NCBI RefSeq assembly: GCF_021603585.1
Contig: NZ_BQHI01000001.1
Span: forward strand, 372,001-436,000
DNA length: 64,000 bases
Origin: Pseudomonas sputi
GTDB taxonomy: Bacteria > Pseudomonadota > Gammaproteobacteria > Pseudomonadales > Pseudomonadaceae
Reading direction: 5' to 3'
Shown here: piece after piece, positions 34,960 through 43,831 of the stretch
Numbering within the stretch: the first letter of the stretch is position 1
Layout of the letters: each line of letters begins with the position of its first letter
Notes under the pieces: generated by a model
Told to the model about the DNA's origin: nothing
The model's input: the letters and a program-made list of their open reading frames with translations, nothing else
The model's database searches: none
Translations under genes and position numbers: made by a program

Positions 34960-37900
34960 GTACCCTGACGATCGTGGCCTGGGTGGTCGCCATTCTTTTG
35001 CTGCTGGTGATCATCGCGGTGGCAGTGTGGTGGTTGCGCACCCGGAGCGGCGCGGCGATCCGCAGTTTCTACGCCGCGGTGCGACACATGGAACAGGAGC
35101 AGGGCGCCCACGACCGTTATCAGATGCCGTGGCTGCTGATGCTCGGCGATGAAACCCAGGGCGCGCAACTTGCCACTCAGTGGCGTCTGCAACCCACCGA
35201 CAAACCGGCGTGGTTCGGCCGCTGGTGGTCGGACTCCGAAGGCGCGGTGCTGGTGGTGCCCCAGGCGCTGTTTCTGCCGGAAGACGGCATGCACCTGCAA
35301 CGCGGCGGCTGGTGGCGCCTGCTCGGGCTGATCCTGCGCCTGCGCAGCAAGCGGCCGCTGGACGGAGTGATCTGGACCGTGCCGGTCAATCGGTTGAGCC
35401 ATCTGGAACAGGCCACGCAACTGGGGCTGGCGGCGCGTCGGCGCTTCATCGATCTGTTGCAGCGCTTTGGTCTGAGCCTGCCGGTGTACGTGGTCATCAC
35501 CGGGCTGGAAGAACTGCCGGGATTTCAGGAGCTGATCAGCGCCTTGCCGGAAGAGGCCCGCGAGCGCACCCTGGGCTGGTCGTCGCCCTATGCCCGCGAT
35601 GCGGTGTGGCAGGGGCAATGGAGCGATCAGGCGCTGAATCGGTTGCACCGCGCGGTGGCGGAAGCCGTGATCGAAATCGGCACCTTGTCCGGTCATTTGA
35701 GTGCGGATCTGTATGCCTTGCCGGAGCGTCTGGAAACGCTGCGTCGTGGTTTGCAGACCGTGCTGGAACCGGTGTTTCAAGGCAATGCTCAGGGCGAGGC
35801 ACCGTGTTTTCGAGGCGTTTACCTGACGGCCAATCAGCCGGCCGAGGATGCGCTGGACGGTTTTTCTGCCGATGACAGCGGCTTGCAGCAAAGTGCGTTT
35901 GTCCGTCAGTTGTGGCGCCAGCGGATAGTCGGCGAGCGAGGACTGGCCCAGGGCGTGCCGCGCCTGTTGCGCCTGCGTCAGCGCTGGCAGCGAGTGACCG
36001 CCGGGGTAGCGCTGGTGGTCGGCGTGGTGTGGGCGGTGGCGATGGTCTGGGTCTGGCAGGCGTCGGTCAAGGACGCCCACGAACTGGCGCGGCTGCTGCA
36101 AGGCGCGCAGAAGAATTACGTGGCAGTCATCGACGACGAGCATCGGGTCGAGCCGACCCGGCGCAACGTGCAGAACTTCTGGCGAGTGCTGGAGCGGGCG
36201 CCGCACTGGCACTACGTTTCGCTGGTTTTTCCGACGTCGTGGTTGTCCTCGCTGGACGTGCGACTCGAGCAGGAAGTGTTCAGATCGACCCAACGCCACA
36301 TGCTGCAACCACTGCACGATCTGCTGGTCGCGGAACTGGCGAAAATCAAGGCAATCCGCGCCACCGACCGGCGCGCGAGCGTCGAAAGCGAAGACCCGGC
36401 GCAGTGGCAGAATTACCAGAAGGCCACAGATCTGGTGGAGCGAGCCTTGCGGCTTGAACAGCAGAACCAGTTGTTCGCCCAAGTGCAGAACAATCAGCGA
36501 GCGCCGCTGGAAGACCTGGCGCAACTGAGCAACAGCGCGCTGTCGCTCAACCTCAATGCCGCGACTTTGCCCCACGCCGCCTACTACAACCGGCTGCTCG
36601 CGGCCAATGATGGCGGAGACTTGCAGGCGCTGGATCTGAGTGTTGAACGGCCGCTGATCGTGAGCCATTTCACCGGGCTGATGGAGCGCTGGCTCGATCA
36701 GTATTTTCTGGCCGACAACTTCGTCAGCAAGGCCGGTTACCTCAAACTGCACCTGGAACGGCTTGAAGCCGGAAGTGGCAACAACCTGCCCGAGCTGGAA
36801 GACCTGCGTGCACTGATCGATGACCTGCAAGCGGCGATTGCCCTGACCAACTCGACCTGGAGTCGCGGCAAGGGCCAGGAATTGGTGCCGGGGTATCGCG
36901 AGTTTCTCGACAAGGTGCGCAAGAGTTCATTGCTGGGACCTGCGGTCGAACAGCAGCTCGATGCGCAGGCCGGTAAATTGCAGCAGAGTTTTCGCGATCA
37001 ATGGATCGCTCAAGTGGGCGCGCGGGGCAATCTGCTGGTGCAGCAGGGCAGCGGCCAGCTGGCGCTGCAGGACCAGGTGGTCAAGCTCGACAATGCCGTG
37101 CACGCGCTGTTCAAGCGTGACTTCGTCTCGATTGCGCTACGGGCGAGCCAGGACAGCGTCAACCGGCAAGGCCAGACGGTGGATGGTGATGACCTTAATG
37201 AGTCACTGAATTATTTCGCCAGTTACAAGAGCTATGTCGCCGAAGAGCTGCCGCGCATTCCGCCGGATTATCGCGAAGCACTGCTGAAAGCGGCCGAAAC
37301 CGCCGCCGCGCAGGCGATGTGGTTGAGTCTCAAGGATCACGATGACCGGACTCATCCCTATGAGGTGTTCAACGTGCAGGCCGTGCAGGCGATGAACCTG
37401 CAAAAGGCTTTTGTCGAGGTGCATCGTGCCGATCTGGCGGCGCTTTTGCAGGGCGCGTTGAACCGCCGCGCCATGGCGCAGATTGTCGGCGGTCTGAATG
37501 AGATTACCGAGCAGCCGTTGTTCGGAGGCCGTACGGAAATCAGCCAGTGGGACGGATCGAAAAACCTCGGTTTGCAACTCTATGGCGCCAGCGACGTGCA
37601 GGAGCTGAAGCTGAGTCTCAAGCAGCAATTCAACACCATGCTCGGCATCATCGAGCGTCGTGCCCCGGCCCTGGAATGGCTGAAGACCCAGCAGGGCAGT
37701 CTGTCGGCGCTCGATTACGAGCGTGTGACCCAATTCAGCGCGCTCAACGAGGACTTGCTCAAGTACAAGGACTCGAACCCTGCCAGTTCACCGGCGCAGA
37801 TCGAACAACTGGTCAGTCGTGATTTCATTGAAATGGACACCGGTTCCTGCGTGCAGATGTTGCAGACGGCCAATGTGACCGGCGGGCGTGGCACCCTGGC

Positions 37901-38777
37901 GATGCGCGCGGTGGAGCTGCAACAGTCGGCCCTGCAACGCTGCCAGTTTTTGCAACAGCAACAGGCGGCTGCCGCGTGGAACGAGCTGGCCGGCTATTTC
38001 AATCAGTACCTGGCCGAGCGCTTTCCGTTTGCCAACGGCGTGCAGGCTCAGGATGCTGACCCGGCGCGGGTCCGGCACTTTCTGGACATCATCGACAAGC
38101 GCTTGCCGGTGGCCCAGGCCGGCCTGGTCCTGAGTCAGACACCGGAGCGGCTGGCGGCGGAAGACTTTCTCAACCGGGTGAAGCAGGCCAGCGTCTGGCT
38201 GACCCCACTGTTCGTGCGCGACAAGAGCGGCATTCTCGGCGTTGAACTGGACGTGCGCTGGCGCACCGATCGTGAAGAAGAGAAGGGGGCCGATCAGGTG
38301 ATCGCCTGGGGCCTGCAGGCCGGCAATCAGCAGATCAGTTATCCCGCCGCCGATCAACCGAACCTGCGCTGGATGCCCGGTCAGCCGATTCGCCTGACCC
38401 TGCGCTGGGCGCGCAACGGCAAGGAGCGTCCGGTCAACGATCCGCTGCAACCGAACCTGGTGGTGCGCGATCTGGAGGCCGGTTGGGAGTATGGCGGGCC
38501 TTGGTCACTGCTGCGCCTGATGCGCGCGCACTTTTCGGTACAGCGTCAGCCGAGCATGGATTACACCGATTTTCCGCTGAGCCTGCGCCTGCCGGTCACT
38601 GCTCAGAACGACAGCGTCACCAGCGAATTCACCCGGATGTTCGTGCGCGTTTCGCTGATGAGTCAGGGCTCGAAACTGCCGTTGTCGATTCCGCCGTTGC
38701 CGACCCGCGCGCCGCGTTCACCGTTTCAGGTGACCGGCACCACCGCCGCCCTTGAATCAAAGAAGGAGGATCTGTGA
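34956..38777 (+). CDS. tssM: T6SS membrane protein TssM (IcmF)
   Basis: 1273 aa, central shaft of the membrane complex. Membrane helices lie at about 5-27 and 347-367, with a large periplasmic C-terminal part. The cytoplasmic region has a position like a P-loop (LLMLGDETQGAQL, around 61-72), but GKT/S is missing, so nucleotide binding by a normal Walker A is not expected. The IcmF-related and DUF1215-like blocks are recognisable by order. Overlaps tssA by 4 bases (GTGA). Confidence 0.94.
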   Translation: MSTLTIVAWVVAILLLLVIIAVAVWWLRTRSGAAIRSFYAAVRHMEQEQGAHDRYQMPWLLMLGDETQGAQLATQWRLQPTDKPAWFGRWWSDSEGAVLVVPQALFLPEDGMHLQRGGWWRLLGLILRLRSKRPLDGVIWTVPVNRLSHLEQATQLGLAARRRFIDLLQRFGLSLPVYVVITGLEELPGFQELISALPEEARERTLGWSSPYARDAVWQGQWSDQALNRLHRAVAEAVIEIGTLSGHLSADLYALPERLETLRRGLQTVLEPVFQGNAQGEAPCFRGVYLTANQPAEDALDGFSADDSGLQQSAFVRQLWRQRIVGERGLAQGVPRLLRLRQRWQRVTAGVALVVGVVWAVAMVWVWQASVKDAHELARLLQGAQKNYVAVIDDEHRVEPTRRNVQNFWRVLERAPHWHYVSLVFPTSWLSSLDVRLEQEVFRSTQRHMLQPLHDLLVAELAKIKAIRATDRRASVESEDPAQWQNYQKATDLVERALRLEQQNQLFAQVQNNQRAPLEDLAQLSNSALSLNLNAATLPHAAYYNRLLAANDGGDLQALDLSVERPLIVSHFTGLMERWLDQYFLADNFVSKAGYLKLHLERLEAGSGNNLPELEDLRALIDDLQAAIALTNSTWSRGKGQELVPGYREFLDKVRKSSLLGPAVEQQLDAQAGKLQQSFRDQWIAQVGARGNLLVQQGSGQLALQDQVVKLDNAVHALFKRDFVSIALRASQDSVNRQGQTVDGDDLNESLNYFASYKSYVAEELPRIPPDYREALLKAAETAAAQAMWLSLKDHDDRTHPYEVFNVQAVQAMNLQKAFVEVHRADLAALLQGALNRRAMAQIVGGLNEITEQPLFGGRTEISQWDGSKNLGLQLYGASDVQELKLSLKQQFNTMLGIIERRAPALEWLKTQQGSLSALDYERVTQFSALNEDLLKYKDSNPASSPAQIEQLVSRDFIEMDTGSCVQMLQTANVTGGRGTLAMRAVELQQSALQRCQFLQQQQAAAAWNELAGYFNQYLAERFPFANGVQAQDADPARVRHFLDIIDKRLPVAQAGLVLSQTPERLAAEDFLNRVKQASVWLTPLFVRDKSGILGVELDVRWRTDREEEKGADQVIAWGLQAGNQQISYPAADQPNLRWMPGQPIRLTLRWARNGKERPVNDPLQPNLVVRDLEAGWEYGGPWSLLRLMRAHFSVQRQPSMDYTDFPLSLRLPVTAQNDSVTSEFTRMFVRVSLMSQGSKLPLSIPPLPTRAPRSPFQVTGTTAALESKKEDL

Positions 38778-39862
38778 GCCTGCCCTCGACCCCGTTGCCG
38801 GACCTGATCGATCAGCTGCTCGCGCCCATCAGCGACGACGCGCCCTGTGGGGCGGACCTGCGCTACGAACGTGAGTACGACCTGTTGCGCGACCTGCGCC
38901 GCGAGGACGACGCGAGTCTGCCCACCGGCGTCTGGCAGTCGACCCTGAAACGGGCCAACTGGCCGGAAGTCGAGCGGCTGACCACCACGTTATTGCTCGA
39001 ACGCAGCAAGGACCTGATGCTCAGCGCGTGGCTGGGCGAGGCCTGGCTGCATCTGCAGGGACTCGATGGACTGCCGGGCAGTCTGGCGCTGATCGCCGGC
39101 CTGTGTGAGCGCTATCCCGAACAGTTGCACCCGCAGGCCGACGACGGTGACCCGTCGTGGCGGACGATTCCGCTGGAGTGGCTGGTGCGTCGCTACAGCG
39201 AAGTGCTGCTGACCCGGGTGCCTTTATTCGGAGCCAATAACAGCGATTTTGAGGGTTACACCCTCGAAACCTGGCGACGGATTCAGGTGCAGCAGGTGCA
39301 GGCCAACGACTCCAAAGGCGCCAAGGCATCGGCCGAAAGCGCGCGCAGCGAACACAAGAAACTCATCGAGCAGGTGCGGGCCACGCCCATGGCTTTCTGG
39401 CTGCGCCATCAAGGCAATCTGCTGCTGAGCCTGCAACATCTGCAGCGGCTGGATGCCTGGTGCGATGCTTATCTGGGGGATCAGGGGCCTGGGCTCGGGC
39501 CGTTGCAGGACACCCTTCAAGCGTTGCTGACACTGATTCAGGAGTTCATCGCCATGCACCCACAACAGCCATTGTCGGCACCGACGCCTGCGCCGGACGC
39601 GGTCTCGCCGGTTGACGCGTCAGTCAAGGTCACGCCCGAAGCCGCGCCAGTGCAGCGCGAACCGGCCAGTCGCGAAGAGGCTTATCGGCAATTGCTGTTG
39701 ATCGCCGAGTACCTGGCCCGCACCGAACCCCACAGCCCGGTGCCGTATCTGATCCGGCGCGGCGTCGAGTGGGGCAACAAGCCGCTGAGCGAGTTGCTTG
39801 GCGAGCTGATTTCGGCAGACGCCGAATCCCGGCGTCTGTGGACCTTGCTCGGCGTGCTTTAG
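38774..39862 (+). CDS. tssA: T6SS protein TssA
   Basis: 362 aa with the ImpA N-terminal domain (LLAPISDDAPCGADLRYERE, then LMLSAWLGEAWLHLQGL) and a short C-terminal part ending in AESRRLWTLLGVL. TssA caps the growing tail and primes tube/sheath assembly. GTG start with AAGGAGG upstream. It ends the plus arm and overlaps the converging dehydrogenase gene by 4 bases. Confidence 0.92.
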   Translation: MSLPSTPLPDLIDQLLAPISDDAPCGADLRYEREYDLLRDLRREDDASLPTGVWQSTLKRANWPEVERLTTTLLLERSKDLMLSAWLGEAWLHLQGLDGLPGSLALIAGLCERYPEQLHPQADDGDPSWRTIPLEWLVRRYSEVLLTRVPLFGANNSDFEGYTLETWRRIQVQQVQANDSKGAKASAESARSEHKKLIEQVRATPMAFWLRHQGNLLLSLQHLQRLDAWCDAYLGDQGPGLGPLQDTLQALLTLIQEFIAMHPQQPLSAPTPAPDAVSPVDASVKVTPEAAPVQREPASREEAYRQLLLIAEYLARTEPHSPVPYLIRRGVEWGNKPLSELLGELISADAESRRLWTLLGVL

Positions 39863-40827
39863 TGCACGCGCTGGTTGTTCAGTTTCGGCGGTAGTTGGAG
39901 CGGCGTCAGTACCGGTTGGCCGGAGAAGAACGCCACCAGATTTTTGCCCACCAGCTCAACGGTGCCTTGGGTGGCTTCCGGAGACAGGCCGGCGACGTGA
40001 GGGGTAAGAAGCACATTGCTGAGGTTTTTCAGCGCATCGGGCACTTGCGGCTCGTGGTCGAATACGTCCAGCGCTGCACCTGCGATTCGCCGCTGTTCCA
40101 GAGCGCTGATCAGGTCAGCGGTTGCGATCACGCTGGCGCGGGCAATATTGACGATAAAACCGTTGGGTCCCAGGGCATCGAGCACCGGGCGGGTCACCAG
40201 ATGCTGGCTGCCGATGCCGCCAGGCGTGGCGACCACCAGAAAGTCAGAGGCCCGGGCCAGTTCGGTCGGCGTCGAGCAGAAGGCGTAGGGCACGTCACTG
40301 CGCACCTGACGGTTGTGGTAACTGATCTCCATGTCGAAGCCCAGGCTTGCGCGCTTGGCAATCGCCATCCCGACCGCGCCCAATCCGAGAATCCCCAGGC
40401 GCTTGGCGGCCAGCGACGGGCGCATGATCTTCGGCCACTCGCCCCGACGCACGGCGGCATCACAGCGCGGTATGTCACGCACCAGCGCCAGCAACATGGC
40501 CATGGCGTGGTCAGCCACCGACGAAGCGTTGACCCCGGCACCGTTGGTCACGGTCAGGCCCCGGTCGCTGGCGGCTTGCAGGTCGACCTGTTCGTAACCG
40601 GCGCCGATCACGCAGATGATTTTCAGCGCGGGTAATGCGGCGATCTCTTCAGCGTATAAACCCAGCGGGCCACGGGTCAGCACCGCGTCGATCCGCGCCC
40701 CGTGGGTGGCGATGGCTTGCGCGCGTTCGGCAGGGGTCGGCGCGAGAATCAGGTGAAAACCCTGTCGTTCGAGAATCGGTAAATAGTCATTGATGGTTTC
40801 AACCAGTACCAGAACGGTGGCGGGCAT
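39859..40827 (-). CDS. D-2-hydroxyacid dehydrogenase (glyoxylate/hydroxypyruvate reductase-like)
   Basis: 322 aa NAD(P)-dependent dehydrogenase. Dinucleotide motif GLGAVG (148-153), catalytic R230 (NIARAS), E259 (FDHEP) and H277 (LTPHVAG) are all present. A GhrB-like role (glyoxylate or hydroxypyruvate reduction) is likely from the overall pattern; the substrate is not certain. AGGAGCC lies 5 bases upstream of the ATG, favouring this start over a longer frame. Confidence 0.9.
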   Translation of the reverse strand: MPATVLVLVETINDYLPILERQGFHLILAPTPAERAQAIATHGARIDAVLTRGPLGLYAEEIAALPALKIICVIGAGYEQVDLQAASDRGLTVTNGAGVNASSVADHAMAMLLALVRDIPRCDAAVRRGEWPKIMRPSLAAKRLGILGLGAVGMAIAKRASLGFDMEISYHNRQVRSDVPYAFCSTPTELARASDFLVVATPGGIGSQHLVTRPVLDALGPNGFIVNIARASVIATADLISALEQRRIAGAALDVFDHEPQVPDALKNLSNVLLTPHVAGLSPEATQGTVELVGKNLVAFFSGQPVLTPLQLPPKLNNQRVH

Positions 40828-40999
40828 TGCTCGGCTCCTGTGATCGTCGGTCTTCGGGCGCAAAAGTCGGTTCAGAGTGCTGATTCCAGAGCGCATTGGC
40901 AATGGTTGGCACGGCCCCGCATCAGGCAGTGTAGGAGCTGAGGCGGGGAGTGCGCGGGTGCTTCGTCAGAAGGTGACGCCGGCGCAGGCGGTCACTGAA

Positions 41000-41383
41000 T
41001 CACGTCACGTACTGGGCGATGCCGTTGCCGAACGACCAGTTCTCTTTTTTCACCTCCACCAGATTGATGAACACGTCTTCCTGGCGCACGGCCAGTTGCT
41101 GGTTCAAGTTGCGCGCGATGGTCTGGAACAGCCGTTGTTTCATCTCCACGGTGCGGCCTTCGCTGATGGTCAGCTGGATGAACACGATGCCGTCGCTGCG
41201 CTGAATCCCCAGATATTGCGGGTCATAGACGAAGTGCTGGTCGTCGTGCTCGGCCAGCACCTGAAAGTTGTCATGTTCCGGCACATTGATCTCGCTGCGC
41301 AGGGCGGCGTAGATCACTTCGCCAATGCGTTTGGCGAACGTCGGGTCCGGGTTTTTCTTGATGTCGACGCGGACGAGAGGCAT
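41000..41383 (-). CDS. tautomerase family protein
   Basis: 127 aa. After Met removal it begins with Pro (PLVRVDIKKNPDPTFAKRIG), the catalytic base of the 4-oxalocrotonate tautomerase superfamily. Length fits a fused two-unit member (MSAD/cis-CaaD-like), and FINLVEVKKENWSFG is typical of the C-terminal half. Exact substrate unknown. A single-gene unit between the dehydrogenase and small membrane-protein genes. Confidence 0.83.
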   Translation of the reverse strand: MPLVRVDIKKNPDPTFAKRIGEVIYAALRSEINVPEHDNFQVLAEHDDQHFVYDPQYLGIQRSDGIVFIQLTISEGRTVEMKQRLFQTIARNLNQQLAVRQEDVFINLVEVKKENWSFGNGIAQYVT

Positions 41384-41657
41384 GGGATGGCTCCACAGGC
41401 GAAGGGGACTGGACGGGGATGTCAGTCAATTCGCCATTGGGTATAGCCGAAAAATGCCAGTCGGTGGGGCTGTTTAAAAGTGTTAGGAAATGGACGCACC
41501 GTCCTGCGGGATTTACGGATGTTGCCTACGCGTGCTGCCGGATTCATCCGCTATACGGCGGGGTGAGAAACGCGAAACCATAGAGAGTATGACGTGATGC
41601 GCTCTTCAGGACGGAGCGGCAACCCGGACGGAAATTGCCATCAGCCAAGGAAGGCCA

Positions 41658-41852
41658 ATGCTTCAGAACAACCGTGAAAACCTGGAACTCGACAGGCTGC
41701 ATAACGAAACGCGAAAACTGATAGCTGAGCGGCAGAAGCTTCTGGCGGAACAGAAGAAGCTGAAGTGGGAGACGTATTTTTATCCAGTCGCGGTGGTGGC
41801 CGGCGTGTTGACGGCAAGCGCGGCATTGGCAGGCGTCTTTTTCAAGTTTTGA
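41658..41852 (+). CDS. small coiled-coil membrane protein
   Basis: 64 aa: an amphipathic, charged helix of about 38 residues (heptad-like, rich in Leu, Glu, Lys, Arg) followed by one membrane helix (VAVVAGVLTASAALAGVFF). No family recognised. AAGGCCAATG upstream is a weak ribosome site. Forms a pair with the next gene, which has the same layout. Confidence 0.55.
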   Translation: MLQNNRENLELDRLHNETRKLIAERQKLLAEQKKLKWETYFYPVAVVAGVLTASAALAGVFFKF

Positions 41853-41900
41853 GCGTTCGTTTTCGCAATCTTCAGACACATGACCCAAAAGGAAATCCAT

Positions 41901-42071
41901 ATGAGCACCTATGACGCCAAAGCCAGAATGGAACAACTGGAACGGGAACACGATGAGTGGGCCGAAAAAATACGCATCAAAAACCGGAAAGAAATGCGCC
42001 CGATCTGGGGGTTGCTGGGGCTGGGCATCTTTTGCATGTTCCTCGGCTTCATATTGGCCCGATCAATCTGA
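41901..42071 (+). CDS. small coiled-coil membrane protein
   Basis: 56 aa: charged N-terminal helix (KARMEQLEREHDEWAEKIRI) and one C-terminal membrane helix (WGLLGLGIFCMFLGFILA). AAAAGGAAA is positioned 6-8 bases before the ATG. Same architecture as the preceding gene, 48 bp apart; probably one transcript. Function unknown. Confidence 0.6.
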   Translation: MSTYDAKARMEQLEREHDEWAEKIRIKNRKEMRPIWGLLGLGIFCMFLGFILARSI

Positions 42072-42326
42072 TCGGGCTTTCCCATGGCTTATTCGGCGCC
42101 GGTACATGCCATAAAGCGACATATGGCGTATCTGGCGCCGACAGTATTTTTCCCAAAAACGACAAGCCTCCGATCTGCTCCGTACAACCATTCCTCAGCT
42201 AAGTCTTTGCTTCTGCTCATTTATCGCGGAGAATCGCGCCCCTGTTTCGGCCGGAGCATGTCTGTCGGTTTTTTCCGACGCGTCCTGACCGAGTGGCAAG
42301 TGACCGGAATGCGGAGATCCGACCGG

Positions 42327-43607
42327 ATGAATGATCAGGCCAATAGCGTCGAACAACGCTTTGAGGCGGCAGCACCAGCCGAACTGTCGAGCTGGAATCG
42401 CCATGACACTACCTGGATGTTGGGACTGTTCGGGACGGCCATCGGCGCCGGTACCCTGTTTTTGCCGATCAACGCAGGTCTGGGTGGCTTCTGGCCGCTG
42501 GTGATCCTCGCGCTGCTGGCCTTCCCGATGACGTTCTACGCACACCGCGGCCTGACCCGCTTCGTGCTCTCCGGTCGCGAAGGCGCCGACATCACTGACG
42601 TGGTGGAACAGCATTTCGGCATCAAGGCCGGCGCGCTGATCACCTTGCTGTACTTCTTCGCGATCTTCCCGATCCTGCTGATCTACAGCGTCGGCCTGAC
42701 CAACACGGTCGCCAGTTTCCTCGAACACCAACTGCACATCACGCCGCCACCGCGCGCGCTGCTGTCGTTCGTGCTGATCCTCGGCCTGCTGGCCGTGGTG
42801 CGTTGCGGCGAACAGGTGATCGTCAAGGCTATGAGTCTGATGGTGTATCCGTTCATCGTCGCGCTGCTGTTCCTGGCGGTGTACCTGATTCCGCACTGGA
42901 ACGGCGGCATCCTGAGCACCGCTTCGCAGGTGCCGGCACCGTCGGCGCTGCTGCACACGTTGTGGCTGGCGATTCCGGTGATGGTGTTCTCGTTCAACCA
43001 CTCGCCGATCATCTCGGCGTTTGCGGTGGATCAGAAGCGTCGTTACGGCATTCACGCGGATGAGCGCAGCTCGCAGATCCTGTCCCGCGCCCACCTGCTG
43101 ATGGTGGTGATGGTGCTGTTCTTCGTCTTCAGCTGCGTACTGACCCTGTCGCCGGAGCAACTGGCGCAAGCCAAGGCGCAGAACCTGTCGATCCTGTCGT
43201 ACCTGGCCAACCACTTCAGCAACCCGACCATCGCGTTCGCGGCACCGCTGATTGCGTTCGTGGCGATCTCCAAGTCGTTCCTCGGCCACTACATCGGTGC
43301 CAGCGAAGGCCTGAAGGGTTTGATCGTCAAAAGCGGCAAGCGTCCGGGTGCCAAGGCGCTGGATCGCATCGTGGCGGCGTTCATGCTGGTGGTGTGCTGG
43401 ATCGTGGCGACCCTGAACCCGAGCATTCTCGGCATGATCGAAACCATCGGTGGCCCGGTCATCGCAGCGATCCTGTTCCTGATGCCGATGTACGCGATCC
43501 GCAAAGTGCCGGCGATGGCCCGTTATCGTGGGCAGATGTCGAACGTGTTTGTCACCGCTGTGGGTCTGGTGGCGATTTCGGCGTTGATTTATTCGCTGAC
43601 GGCGTGA
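42327..43607 (+). CDS. serine/threonine-type HAAAP transporter
   Basis: 426 aa, about 11 membrane helices, of the hydroxy/aromatic amino acid permease family (SdaC/TdcC/YhaO/DlsT). Landmarks are GLFGTAIGAGTLFLPINAGL at the first helix and VMVFSFNHSPIISAF in the middle. It probably imports serine or threonine with protons. The ATG at 42327 has GGAG 10 bases upstream; an in-frame ATG at 42309 is possible. A terminator follows the stop. Confidence 0.87.
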   Translation: MNDQANSVEQRFEAAAPAELSSWNRHDTTWMLGLFGTAIGAGTLFLPINAGLGGFWPLVILALLAFPMTFYAHRGLTRFVLSGREGADITDVVEQHFGIKAGALITLLYFFAIFPILLIYSVGLTNTVASFLEHQLHITPPPRALLSFVLILGLLAVVRCGEQVIVKAMSLMVYPFIVALLFLAVYLIPHWNGGILSTASQVPAPSALLHTLWLAIPVMVFSFNHSPIISAFAVDQKRRYGIHADERSSQILSRAHLLMVVMVLFFVFSCVLTLSPEQLAQAKAQNLSILSYLANHFSNPTIAFAAPLIAFVAISKSFLGHYIGASEGLKGLIVKSGKRPGAKALDRIVAAFMLVVCWIVATLNPSILGMIETIGGPVIAAILFLMPMYAIRKVPAMARYRGQMSNVFVTAVGLVAISALIYSLTA

Positions 43608-43644
43608 GATCCAACACAAGATTGCGTTTGATCTTGTGAAACTC

Positions 43645-43678
43645 AAAGGCCGATCTGCCTCGCAGGTCGGCCTTTTTT
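43645..43678 (+). terminator. rho-independent terminator
   Basis: AAAGGCCGA / TCGGCCTTT stem extended by TCTGC/GCAGG, then six T residues. Ends the transporter transcript. Confidence 0.85.
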
Positions 43679-43716
43679 GTGCTTGCGATCTTCGCGGGCA
43701 GGTTCGCTCCCAAGAT

Positions 43717-43747
43717 GATCGTTCCCACGTGGAGCGTGGGAACGATC
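43717..43747. repeat. GATCGTTCCCACG palindrome
   Basis: Perfect 13-bp arms GATCGTTCCCACG / CGTGGGAACGATC around a 5-base loop. Shares its arm with the double-hairpin repeat at 15315-15365, so the family occurs at least twice in this window. Confidence 0.75.
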
Positions 43748-43778
43748 AGCGCGGGGCGAGGCCCCCTCCGGCAGGCAT

Positions 43779-43817
43779 AAAAAAACGCCGCTCATCTCGC
43801 GATGGGCGGCGTTTTTC
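43779..43817. terminator. terminator, mainly for acnB
   Basis: AAAAACGCCGC / GCGGCGTTTTT stem with partly paired interior, just past the acnB stop on the minus strand; T-rich in both directions. Confidence 0.85.
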
Positions 43818-43831
43818 ATTGCGTTGCAGCG

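Noticed and set aside
34896-36830. 644-codon minus-strand open frame
   Set aside because: Antisense to tssL/tssM; Gln/Arg-rich shadow translation.
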